From the NCBI GenBank assembly GCA_964551335.1, contig CAZKCO010000007.1, positions 62,001-126,000 on the forward strand: a stretch of 64,000 nucleotides of DNA, in the 5' to 3' direction. This document shows, piece after piece, positions 35,429 to 43,266 of the stretch (the first letter of the stretch is position 1; every line of letters starts with the position of its first letter). The stretch is from Tunicatimonas sp964551335. Lineage in GTDB: Bacteria; Bacteroidota; Bacteroidia; Cytophagales; Cyclobacteriaceae. Made by a program: the position numbers and the translations under genes. The notes under the pieces are model-generated. The model saw only the letters and a list, made by a program, of their open reading frames with translations, did not search any database and was not told where the DNA came from.

Positions 35429-36214
35429 ATGCTTAAAACCACCCACCGAATAGATCAGCTTTTTCAGCAGAAGAAAGAAAACATTTTATCGGTATACTAT
35501 ACCGCCGGATTTCCTCAGTTAGAGGATACCGTTCGTATTGCGGAGTATTTACAGCAAGCAGGGGCTGATCTGATTGAGATCGGTATGCCCTACTCAGATC
35601 CGCTAGCCGATGGCCCCACCATTCAGGATAGCAGCCAGCAGGCCCTGGATAATGGCATGAGTATTAAGGTACTACTGGAGCAGTTGCAAGGCATTCGGTC
35701 AACCGTAGATATTCCCCTTATTCTGATGGGATATTTAAATCCGGTAATTCAGTACGGAGTGGAAAAGTTTTGTGAGCAATGTCAGCAAATTGGAGTTGAT
35801 GCGCTGATTATCCCTGATTTACCCATGCAGGCGTACCTGGATGAGTACAAACAACTGTTCGAGTCTTACGGACTGTACAATATCTTTTTAATCACCCCTC
35901 AAACCTCCGAGGAGCGTATCCGGTTGATTGACGAGCATTCGCACGGCTTTATCTACATGGTGTCGTCCGCCAGCGTAACCGGGGCGAGAGGCAATATCAC
36001 CGATCAGCAAATTGCCTACTTCAACCGCATTCAGGCTATGCAATTACGCCATCCGCAGTTAATTGGCTTCGGGATTTCTAACCAAGAAACGTTTCAGCAA
36101 ACGTGCCAGTACGCTCAGGGTGCAATTATCGGTAGTGCTTTTGTAAAAGTGTTAGCGGAGAGTAAAGATTTGGAGAAGGATATTACCGCCTTTATTGATT
36201 CGGTTACCGGATAG
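35429..36214 (+). CDS. trpA: Tryptophan synthase alpha chain
   Basis: The 261-residue TIM-barrel protein cleaves indole-3-glycerol phosphate to indole. Catalytic residues are visible: E50 in DLIEIGMPYSDPLADGP and D61 in the same segment. Other signatures are ILMGYLNPVIQYGVEKF, DALIIPDLPMQAYLDEY, FLITPQTSEERIRLID, HGFIYMVSSASVTGARG and the phosphate loop GAIIGSAFVKVL. It is full length. It is separated from trpB by two unrelated genes, although all four share a strand. Confidence 0.96.
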   Translation: MLKTTHRIDQLFQQKKENILSVYYTAGFPQLEDTVRIAEYLQQAGADLIEIGMPYSDPLADGPTIQDSSQQALDNGMSIKVLLEQLQGIRSTVDIPLILMGYLNPVIQYGVEKFCEQCQQIGVDALIIPDLPMQAYLDEYKQLFESYGLYNIFLITPQTSEERIRLIDEHSHGFIYMVSSASVTGARGNITDQQIAYFNRIQAMQLRHPQLIGFGISNQETFQQTCQYAQGAIIGSAFVKVLAESKDLEKDITAFIDSVTG

Positions 36215-36220
36215 ACCAAT

Positions 36221-36601
36221 CTATAAGGTCAAAAAGTTGCGATTGATCTCCGACGAAGTTACGGTACTATCTTGCGCTAGCCACCAATGGATGATCACTT
36301 CATCGCCCTTTTGAAGCGCCTCTACTGATGCAATATCGTCCCACGGAATAACTTTGGTGCTACCATTCGCAATTGTATTATCTGCGTTTGAAACAGGTAT
36401 CCACCGAATGGCTTTTAATGTCTCAGTTTCCGCAGCAAAATAAGAGATCGCACTGCCGTGATTGTTCTCAATGACTATGGTTTCCCCAACAACCTTGGTA
36501 GTGACTCCTTTTAAGCTGAACACATCTTCGTCAGCATCATGGCATTGCGTTAATAATAATATAATGCTGACTAACACTCCAGAGTACAGTAAATTGTGCA
36601 T
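36221..36601 (-). CDS. Small lipoprotein, tandem copy B (unknown family)
   Basis: I chose the ATG at 36601 because it places a lipoprotein signal (LLYSGVLVSIILLLTQC, Cys at residue 20) at the start; the frame extends upstream to 36739 inside the neighbour. The 126-residue product is a paralogue of the next gene: both share KVVGETIVIENNHGSAISYF-like sequence, then IPWDDI/IPWGDI, a W-W pair (HWWLAQ/YWWPAQ) and TSSE(I/M)N near the end. The mature part looks like a small beta-sandwich. No function is known; the outer membrane or periplasm is the probable location. Confidence 0.78.
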   Translation of the reverse strand: MHNLLYSGVLVSIILLLTQCHDADEDVFSLKGVTTKVVGETIVIENNHGSAISYFAAETETLKAIRWIPVSNADNTIANGSTKVIPWDDIASVEALQKGDEVIIHWWLAQDSTVTSSEINRNFLTL

Positions 36602-36615
36602 AAAACATCTACATC

Positions 36616-36987
36616 TTATAATATAATAATGTTCTGATTCATCTCGGAGGAGGTAAGCGTACCACTTTGGGCGGGCCACCAGTAGATAATCACCCGATCG
36701 CCTCTTTGAAGTGAGCCATCCGACATAATATCGCCCCACGGAATAGCCTTACCTGCTTTATTATTGATCGTATTCTCCGAGCCTGACCGAGCGGCCCAAT
36801 TTATAAGTTGGGCAGTCTCAAACTCTACTGCGAAGTAGGAAATTGGCCTTCCGTGGTTGTTTTCAATCACCACCGTTTCTCCTACCACTTTGGTTTTCAC
36901 TCCTTTCTGAACAAATACATCGGATTGGTCACATCCTGCTACTAGCAAGACCAAAACGAACCACTTCAGATATTGCGAACAGCCCAT
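36616..36987 (-). CDS. Small lipoprotein, tandem copy A (unknown family)
   Basis: The 123-residue protein has a lipoprotein signal (LKWFVLVLLVAGC, Cys at about residue 19) followed by DVFVQKGVKTKVVGETVVIE and NNHGRPISYFAVEFET. It is clearly homologous to the gene 14 bases downstream over the whole mature part, which indicates tandem duplication with later divergence, mostly in the signal peptide and the middle segment. I do not recognise the family. The pair is convergent with trpA and divergent from the ABC transporter. Confidence 0.78.
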   Translation of the reverse strand: MGCSQYLKWFVLVLLVAGCDQSDVFVQKGVKTKVVGETVVIENNHGRPISYFAVEFETAQLINWAARSGSENTINNKAGKAIPWGDIMSDGSLQRGDRVIIYWWPAQSGTLTSSEMNQNIIIL

Positions 36988-37113
36988 AAATCTATTTTAT
37001 GGAAAGACCCAACAGTTCTAAAAAAGGTTGGTATAAATGATAATCTGCTTTGAGGCATATTACTGTTCCGGAATAGTTACTACTTTCGGATATACATACC
37101 TTTTTCTGTTGTA

Positions 37114-38025
37114 ATGATGTTAGCAACCAGTCAGCTTACATTTTCTTTCCAGAACACTAGGGTGCTTCAAGATGCGTCCCTCACAGTACCGCCGGGCTCA
37201 GCCTACGGATTCTTAGGAGAAAATGGTGCCGGAAAATCCACTACACTGAAGTTGCTACTGGGCCTGCTACCTCCTGAACAGGGAACAGTATCGGCGTTCG
37301 GTGCTCCTATGCACCGCCATGCGTATAATTTGCATCGCCGTATTGGAGCACTAGTCGAAGATCCTCCACTCTATCCTCACTTGTCGGGACGGGATAACCT
37401 GGCGGTAACCGCCAAATACCGGGGACTACCGGATTCTCGTATTGAGAAAGTACTTGGTTTAGTTCACCTACAAAAGGTTGCCCACCGGAAGGTGCGCGGA
37501 TATTCCACCGGAATGAAACAACGGTTGGGTATTGCCTTGGCACTACTTCCTGATCCCGAGTTACTTATTTTGGATGAACCTACCAACGGTTTGGACCCCC
37601 AAGGTATTATTGATGTTCGCCACCTGATCCAGCGCTTACACCGCGAAGAGGGTAAAACCATTGTTATGTCCAGCCACCTATTGCCCGAAGTAGAATCTAT
37701 CTGCACCCACGTGGGTATTCTTCATCGTAGCCGGCTACTGTTTCAGGGTACACTCAGTGAGTTAAGGGCTACGACCAATTCAAATGGATTATCGGTCAGG
37801 GTAATGGTTGATAGTTCAGCGAAGGCAAAACGAACACTAAAGTCTGAATACGCAGCACAGTCGGACGCCGGAGGTATTACGGTTCATCTAACCAGCCGAG
37901 ATGAAATAACACCCCTGATCGACCGGTTACGCCAGGCTGGAATTAGTATTTATTCGGTTACTCCCACCGAATTAACATTAGAAGATCTTTACCTGCAACT
38001 CACCCATGAGCACCCTTCAGCGTAG
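37114..38025 (+). CDS. ABC-2 type exporter, ATP-binding protein
   Basis: The 303-residue ATPase has Walker A GENGAGKSTT, the ABC signature YSTGMKQRLG, Walker B LLILDEPTNGLDPQG and the switch His in MSSHLLPEVE. The C-terminal 90 residues form the extra domain of the drug/antibiotic-type ABC-2 ATPases. ATG at 37114 and 37117 are both possible. The last 20 bases overlap the start of the permease gene, which implies translational coupling. The substrate cannot be deduced. Confidence 0.92.
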   Translation: MMLATSQLTFSFQNTRVLQDASLTVPPGSAYGFLGENGAGKSTTLKLLLGLLPPEQGTVSAFGAPMHRHAYNLHRRIGALVEDPPLYPHLSGRDNLAVTAKYRGLPDSRIEKVLGLVHLQKVAHRKVRGYSTGMKQRLGIALALLPDPELLILDEPTNGLDPQGIIDVRHLIQRLHREEGKTIVMSSHLLPEVESICTHVGILHRSRLLFQGTLSELRATTNSNGLSVRVMVDSSAKAKRTLKSEYAAQSDAGGITVHLTSRDEITPLIDRLRQAGISIYSVTPTELTLEDLYLQLTHEHPSA

Positions 38026-38776
38026 TTTAGCAGCAGAAATTCTAAAGGGAAAGAACTCCTTTGCCTTCTGGCTGGCGTTTATCGGCACTAGCGGGGTAGC
38101 AGTATCATTGTTCTTGCTGGCTCTATTTGGCGGAGTAGATTGGAACCAATCGTCCAATCCCTGGCGGGCATGGGTGCTCTTTCATTATGCAGGCACCGAT
38201 TTTATGCTGTTGCCGCTGTTCGTTATTATTATCGCCAGTCTGGTAACCTATCAGGAACATCGCAACCAGCTTTGGAAGCACTGGTACGTGTCTACCATCT
38301 CCCGTTGGCACCTATACTTCTCCAAGCTGTTGTATATCATCCTGCTATTCACCGCTTCTCATCTATATTTTGTGGGATTACTACTGTTGTCGGGAGTGCT
38401 GTTCGGTATCATTCAGCCCGACACGCAATTACTAACTTACTTACCTGATTTCAAACAGCTACTGCTATTAGCAACTCAAACGGTAACTACCATTCTAGGA
38501 ATGCTGGCACTTCAATACTGGATCAGCTATCGCTTCCGGAGTTTTATCGTTGCGCTGGGCTTCGGAGTAATCGGTTTTGTTACCGCCAGCTTGGCAATTG
38601 ATACATCAGGTTCGGTTTTATGGCACCCTTATGCCTACCCTTTGCTATACGTACAGTTGTTATCGTCCGACATTAGTAATACTCCACTGTTAGAGGCTCT
38701 TAATCTGTTAAGCGCTGGGTATTTCTTGTTGTTCTTAGTAGTGGGCTACTACAATGTACGGCAGATGAATGTTTGA
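38006..38776 (+). CDS. ABC-2 type exporter, permease
   Basis: This 256-residue protein has six hydrophobic helices: SFAFWLAFIGTSGVAVSLFL, FMLLPLFVIIIASLVTYQEH, LLYIILLFTASHLYFVGLLL, LLLLATQTVTTILGMLALQY, FIVALGFGVIGFVTASLAID and a final FLLFLVVGYYNVRQ. The N-terminal RSLAAEILKGKNSFAFWLAF segment is the usual cytosolic entry of ABC-2 permeases. It overlaps the ATPase gene by 20 bases and is surely its partner. Lantibiotic-immunity-type permeases look similar. Confidence 0.87.
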   Translation: MSTLQRSLAAEILKGKNSFAFWLAFIGTSGVAVSLFLLALFGGVDWNQSSNPWRAWVLFHYAGTDFMLLPLFVIIIASLVTYQEHRNQLWKHWYVSTISRWHLYFSKLLYIILLFTASHLYFVGLLLLSGVLFGIIQPDTQLLTYLPDFKQLLLLATQTVTTILGMLALQYWISYRFRSFIVALGFGVIGFVTASLAIDTSGSVLWHPYAYPLLYVQLLSSDISNTPLLEALNLLSAGYFLLFLVVGYYNVRQMNV

Positions 38777-38912
38777 AATACATAGTTTTTGTTAACTTTG
38801 CCCCATCAACTGAACCTACTGCTACCCAAAGCTGTTTTTTTGAATTGACAAGACTTGCGCTACCTTTGAAACTTACTACAGGTGTAATTGACTAACTGTG
38901 AGTGCTTTAATT

Positions 38913-39563
38913 ATGAAAACTATTAACCTACAAAACATCTCACTAGCTGTACTACTGACAGTGGCTAGTTTCCTGACAACCTACTCGTCATATGCCCAGG
39001 AAGAGGCAGCAAGTGGTTCACAACCCCTGTCTCAGCAGTTTAATGAAATGGTTCAGGAATCCAACTCAGTTACTTCCCGCTCGGGTAATGAGTACCGGGT
39101 AGTGAGCCTGAACACTCTGAACGCCTTCTGGAGTAATGCTCGCGACTCGTTAACAAACGTTCGGCAGGCACTAAGGCAAACCCGCGATCAGGTAGCCTCT
39201 CAGGATACTGAACTAAAGTCTTTAAATTCCAGCATTCGTGAGAAAGACGCGATTATTGCGGCTAGCGAACATGATAGCACTCATATTTCTGTGTTGGGTA
39301 TGGACATTCCTAAGGAAGGCTTCCTGAATTTCTTCTGGATTACAGTGCTAGTCCTGGCTCTGTTGCTAGGTGGAGCTATCTATCAGTACCGCAACAGCCA
39401 GAAGGTGACCAGCAAAACCCGACAAGACTATCGTAAGCTCCAGCATGAGATAGAAGAGTTTCGTAAGACTTCTCTGGAAAAGGAACGTCGCCTGCGCCGT
39501 GAGCTGCAAACCGAACGGAACCTGGTAGAGGAGCTAAAGGTAGTAGCTTCCCAGAAGCGCTAA
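38913..39563 (+). CDS. Coiled-coil membrane protein of Bacteroidota type
   Basis: I chose the ATG at 38913 because the longer frame begins with GTG and the ATG gives a signal peptide (QNISLAVLLTVASFLTTYSS). The 216-residue protein then has a periplasmic coiled coil (TNVRQALRQTRDQVASQDTE), a transmembrane helix (LNFFWITVLVLALLLGGAIY) and a basic C-terminal coiled coil (HEIEEFRKTSLEKERRLRRE). The layout is known in Bacteroidota proteins of unknown role that are sometimes mislabelled as tRNA methyltransferases. It stands alone. Confidence 0.75.
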   Translation: MKTINLQNISLAVLLTVASFLTTYSSYAQEEAASGSQPLSQQFNEMVQESNSVTSRSGNEYRVVSLNTLNAFWSNARDSLTNVRQALRQTRDQVASQDTELKSLNSSIREKDAIIAASEHDSTHISVLGMDIPKEGFLNFFWITVLVLALLLGGAIYQYRNSQKVTSKTRQDYRKLQHEIEEFRKTSLEKERRLRRELQTERNLVEELKVVASQKR

Positions 39564-39582
39564 TTCCGATTCAGCTTCCTTT

Positions 39583-40929
39583 TTAAGGCCTTACCGGAGT
39601 GCCGTCTCCTTTGCGCAACTGGGTCCAGTTATTATCAGCTTTTTTAGGTAGTGGGTATTTCAATGCCAGTTCTTCGTTCACGTCTACTCCCAGGCCGGGT
39701 ACTTCGTTAACGTACATATAACCATCCTTCATTTCCGGGGCTCCGGGAAAGATTTCGCGTAGTGTATCCGAAAAGCTCACTGCCTCCTGAATACCAAAGT
39801 TCCAAACCGCTAAATCAATATGGGCGTTGGCCGCGTGGCCTACCGGAGAAACATCGCCGGGGCCGTGCCAGGCCGTTCGTATATTAAACCACTCACCCAA
39901 ACGAGCTACCTTTACCGCCGGGGTGATGCCCCCAATCTGCGAAATATGAATGCGGATGAAGTCGAACAGTCGCTCGGTCATAGGGTTTACCCACTCGTGC
40001 GGACTGTTGAACAGTTCTCCCATTGCGATAGGTACGGTGGTTTGCTGCCGTAGCATGGGGAAGTAGCCGATGTTTTCGGGCGAAAACGGGTCTTCAATGA
40101 AGAAAGGGCGATACTCTTCCAATGCCTTTATCATATTAATGGCGTCAAGAGGTTGCAAACGTTCATGAATATCGTGCAACAGTTCTACCTCCTCACCACA
40201 GGCTTTCCGAACCTCTTCAAACAGCCTGGGCACTGACTTGGTGTACACATACGGATTCATGTAGTTATCGTCCGCCGCCCCAAAGTTGGCCTTTTTGAAA
40301 TCGGGAGTTTGATCTACGGTGTTGCCGTAGCCGCCGAGATTCTGAGATGCTCCGTAGCCGCCCAATTGAATACGAACGTGGCGGTAGCCCTCGTCCATAA
40401 AGCGCTGCACGTTTTCTATCGTTTCCTCTACCGTCTTTCCGCCGCCGTGGGCGTAGCAATCTACCGCAAACCGGCACTTACCACCCAGCAGTTGGTACAC
40501 CGGCATCCCCGCTCGCTTCCCCTTGATATCCCACAGCGCCTGGTCTAATCCGCTGAGGGCATTGTTCAGCACCGGGCCGTTGCGCCAGTAGGAGCTGACA
40601 TAAGCGGTCTGCCAGATGTCTTCAATATTGTCCACATCCTTGCCCCGGCAGAAATCATCCAGGTAATCATCAATCGCCGATACTACCGTGTGAGCTCGCT
40701 GCCGAAACGTAGCGCAACCAATGCCGTACAGCCCCGGTTCGCTGGTTTCTACCTTCACCACAATCAGTTCAATTCCGTGCGGACAGGTAGCGATGGCTTT
40801 AACTTTGGTGATGGTGACGGGTTTCATACCTCGGTTCAGGTTTTGGTGAGAAGCGGTAGCCGACGCTGCCGAAACGGACAATCCCAGTCCGGCCAGCCCC
40901 AACCCCTTCAGAGCGTTTCTTCGGTGCAT
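39583..40929 (-). CDS. Enolase-superfamily dehydratase, D-mannonate dehydratase/RspA-like, with Tat-type signal
   Basis: The 448-residue protein starts with a Tat-like leader (HRRNALKGLGLAGLGLSVSA, with RR at residues 3-4). It continues into an enolase-superfamily enzyme: an N-terminal capping domain with RQRAHTVVSAIDDYLDDFCR and DIWQTAYVSSYWRNGPVLNN. The barrel has LLHDIHERL, FFIEDPFSPENIGYF and IAMGELFNSPHEWVNP supplying the three metal acids, then RIHISQIGGITPAVKVARL and AWHGPGDVSPVGHAA. This resembles the mannonate dehydratase subgroup. Export with a sugar-acid dehydratase fold is common in marine Bacteroidota. Substrate not determinable. Confidence 0.87.
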   Translation of the reverse strand: MHRRNALKGLGLAGLGLSVSAASATASHQNLNRGMKPVTITKVKAIATCPHGIELIVVKVETSEPGLYGIGCATFRQRAHTVVSAIDDYLDDFCRGKDVDNIEDIWQTAYVSSYWRNGPVLNNALSGLDQALWDIKGKRAGMPVYQLLGGKCRFAVDCYAHGGGKTVEETIENVQRFMDEGYRHVRIQLGGYGASQNLGGYGNTVDQTPDFKKANFGAADDNYMNPYVYTKSVPRLFEEVRKACGEEVELLHDIHERLQPLDAINMIKALEEYRPFFIEDPFSPENIGYFPMLRQQTTVPIAMGELFNSPHEWVNPMTERLFDFIRIHISQIGGITPAVKVARLGEWFNIRTAWHGPGDVSPVGHAANAHIDLAVWNFGIQEAVSFSDTLREIFPGAPEMKDGYMYVNEVPGLGVDVNEELALKYPLPKKADNNWTQLRKGDGTPVRP

Positions 40930-41078
40930 ATCAGTAATGTTAGGTTCGTTCAGATCCTAATCTAACAGAAAACACTCTGTAAAACTAGTGTTCAGGCTGT
41001 CATGGAATGATGTTCAGGTGTTCAAAGTTACCGAACATACATGAACACACGAATACGCGAGTACTTGAACACAATTAT

Positions 41079-41705
41079 CTACCACACTTCAGCAAACACC
41101 CGAAAGGCCTGGTAGCCACCGAGCGAGAGGAGAATACCTCCGGTAACTTTGTTGGTCCATTGGGTAAACCGTTCCAGTTGGGATGAGAGCCACTGGCCGG
41201 CTCGGGCGTAGAGGACTAAAGAGAGGAACCGACCGGTAGCCACCCCTAGCATCAATCCTAGACCATTGCTAAACTCTGTCAGGTGCACCCAGTCTTGTGA
41301 CTTAGCGTATAGCAACCCTAATGTAATAAAGGGTAAGCTCTGAGGGTTGATAAACCCAAACATCAGGCCGGTGCCTAGGTAATTTAGTTTCTGTTTGGAG
41401 GACTGAGCCTGTTGCTGACGCCGGGGCGAGGAAAACCAGAAGTACAGCCCTACTCCTAACAGAATTACCAAGGCAGCAATATCAATATAAATGTTATTGA
41501 CCAGGCTACGGCCCAGCCACTGATTGAGGGTAATGGCCAGATACGTATAGAAAATCTCTACTAGGGCGGCTCCCAGCGCAACAAACACTGCCGGACGAAA
41601 AGCCCGGGTAATGGCAGTGTTCAGCACCACCATATTCACCGTGCCGAAAGGAAGGTAGCCAACAAAGGCTAAGGCCAACGCAATTAGAAAGTGAGTTAGC
41701 ACCAT
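41079..41705 (-). CDS. LysE-family exporter
   Basis: The 208-residue protein has six helices and a LysE/RhtB beginning: HFLIALALAFVGYLPFGTVN, then ITRAFRPAVFVALGAALVEI. Later elements include FGFINPQSLPFITLGLLYAK and a last helix VTGGILLSLGGYQAFRVFAE. The family exports amino acids or related small molecules; the substrate is unknown. It is the first gene after a 612-base gap and is monocistronic. Confidence 0.87.
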   Translation of the reverse strand: MVLTHFLIALALAFVGYLPFGTVNMVVLNTAITRAFRPAVFVALGAALVEIFYTYLAITLNQWLGRSLVNNIYIDIAALVILLGVGLYFWFSSPRRQQQAQSSKQKLNYLGTGLMFGFINPQSLPFITLGLLYAKSQDWVHLTEFSNGLGLMLGVATGRFLSLVLYARAGQWLSSQLERFTQWTNKVTGGILLSLGGYQAFRVFAEVW

Positions 41706-42317
41706 AGCACTACAAATTGATTGAGATCAGGTTGTTCACAGTCAAATGCATCAGCAAAAAACGTATTACGCCAACGCAGTTGCAGTGACAAAGGTAAAAA
41801 AGCTCCACTGCAAAGTCCAGTTTGGCGGGAGAACGGGAATCATTTCTTAGCTCGGGTTAAAGAGAATCCTAAAAAGCAACAAATGTGAACCAGTGCGGCG
41901 TAAGTTATTTCGGCTTTTTAGGTACGTTTCCGGGCTTCAACCCGCTTTATTTGATCAAATAATGTCCATTGCACCCCTTCCGTTGGGGTATCATTGATCA
42001 TTTACGCGTAAGTTCACCCCTACGACGCTATTTATTTGGCAAAATATTGTTCATTTCACCCCTTCCGATATATTGATTGTCGCCGAATAACGCGCTTATC
42101 ACGACTTTTACTGACCCGTTAGAACTAGGAATTGCCTATGTAAGGTTGGAAAACGCGTCAAATCAGAGGTAAGATAACGGGCGAAAAATGATGGAGGATT
42201 TTTACTCTACGAATAGTAGCGAATCTGAGGGTACTTAAAATTATTGATTGCGTTTCAGTTGCATGTCAACTAGAAGAGTTCTATCTTAAGTTGACAATGG
42301 CCTAATTTTTTTGACCG
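41706..42317. other. 612-base intergenic region with imperfect direct repeats and a hairpin
   Basis: No gene is supported here. Two 36-base imperfect direct repeats (41947-41982 and 42032-42067) share the 3' end CACCCCTTCCG and differ at about six positions. Farther right, GTCAAC (42266-42271) and GTTGAC (42291-42296) bracket a second stem TAGAA/TTCTA (42272-42284), forming a nested hairpin 22 bases upstream of the next ATG. The rest shows nothing I can identify. Confidence 0.7.
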
Positions 42318-43046
42318 ATGATTTTTTCCAGAAGTAAACTAGCAGTGGGTTTTACCCTGTTCTTGGTGGTTGATGCCTATATTCTGCACGCTCAGGAGGA
42401 TGATACCTATCGGATTAAGGGCAATCAGGAAATATACGAAGCCTTACCCAAAGCGGCCCAGTACCGCTACGAAACCTTCCAACCCGGAACAGTTTCGTTT
42501 TATAACAGCAAAACGTCTTCCGGAAAGCTAAACTATAATATCTTACTGGACGACGTACAATTCGTTGACCGTGCCCGGGATACCCTTTCACTAGCTAATC
42601 CGGAAACCATCAAGCAGGTCCGCATTGGTGACGATACATTTTATTACGATGTTGAACATGGCTACGTGGAAGTGGTAGAGGAGTATCCCGAAGTTAAGCT
42701 GGCCGTTCATCAGGAATTCATCCCCCGAAACCGGGAAAATACCGGGGCTTTTGATCAAGCTACCGAAACCTCTTCCGTTCGCAACTACACTGCCCTTAAC
42801 ACCACGGGCGGCATGAATAAATTGACAGTGAAGGGGGACCTGTTGATTTCCCAGAAAGCAACCTATGTGCTGGTGGATAAGAATCAGCGGGTGGTGCGTC
42901 TCAACCGCAACGGAGTACTGCGCGTATTCAAACCGGAGAAAAAGAAAATCAACGCCTACATCAAAGAAAACAACATCAACTTCAACCGACTGGAAGACAT
43001 TAAAGCCCTACTTGAGTTTTGCAGTGAAGCAGTATCTGAAGCTTAA
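42318..43046 (+). CDS. Secreted protein of unknown function
   Basis: The 242-residue product has a signal peptide (LAVGFTLFLVVDAYILHAQ, residues 8-26) and no other hydrophobic stretch. The mature part contains KTSSGKLNYNILLDDVQFVD and EYPEVKLAVHQEFIPRNREN, and ends in a helical tail rich in Lys, Asn and Glu. I recognise no domain; it is likely a periplasmic or outer-membrane-associated Bacteroidota protein. A nested inverted repeat lies 22 bases upstream of its start. Confidence 0.65.
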   Translation: MIFSRSKLAVGFTLFLVVDAYILHAQEDDTYRIKGNQEIYEALPKAAQYRYETFQPGTVSFYNSKTSSGKLNYNILLDDVQFVDRARDTLSLANPETIKQVRIGDDTFYYDVEHGYVEVVEEYPEVKLAVHQEFIPRNRENTGAFDQATETSSVRNYTALNTTGGMNKLTVKGDLLISQKATYVLVDKNQRVVRLNRNGVLRVFKPEKKKINAYIKENNINFNRLEDIKALLEFCSEAVSEA

Positions 43047-43266
43047 GCTGAAGAAATTTATTGATTAATGAATAATTCTTTCGAACTACCCGCCCTTTAC
43101 CAATCACGTTTCAATTTTAGGTAACTTCTTTCATCGTTATCGCAGAGTAACAAAGATCATTGTATCGTAATACACCAAAGTAAAGCACTTACATCCGCCC
43201 AAATTTGAAAATCTCGCTATTTAGTGAGAAGTTGTAGTGCTTGATTCAATACGACACACAACCGAC

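Noticed and set aside
36602..36739. Upstream extension of lipoprotein copy B
   Set aside because: The residues before the lipoprotein signal come from the overlapping paralogue region in another frame; the lipobox supports the ATG at 36601.
42266..42296. Nested hairpin as a riboswitch
   Set aside because: It is a simple stem pair with no conserved core of a known riboswitch class.
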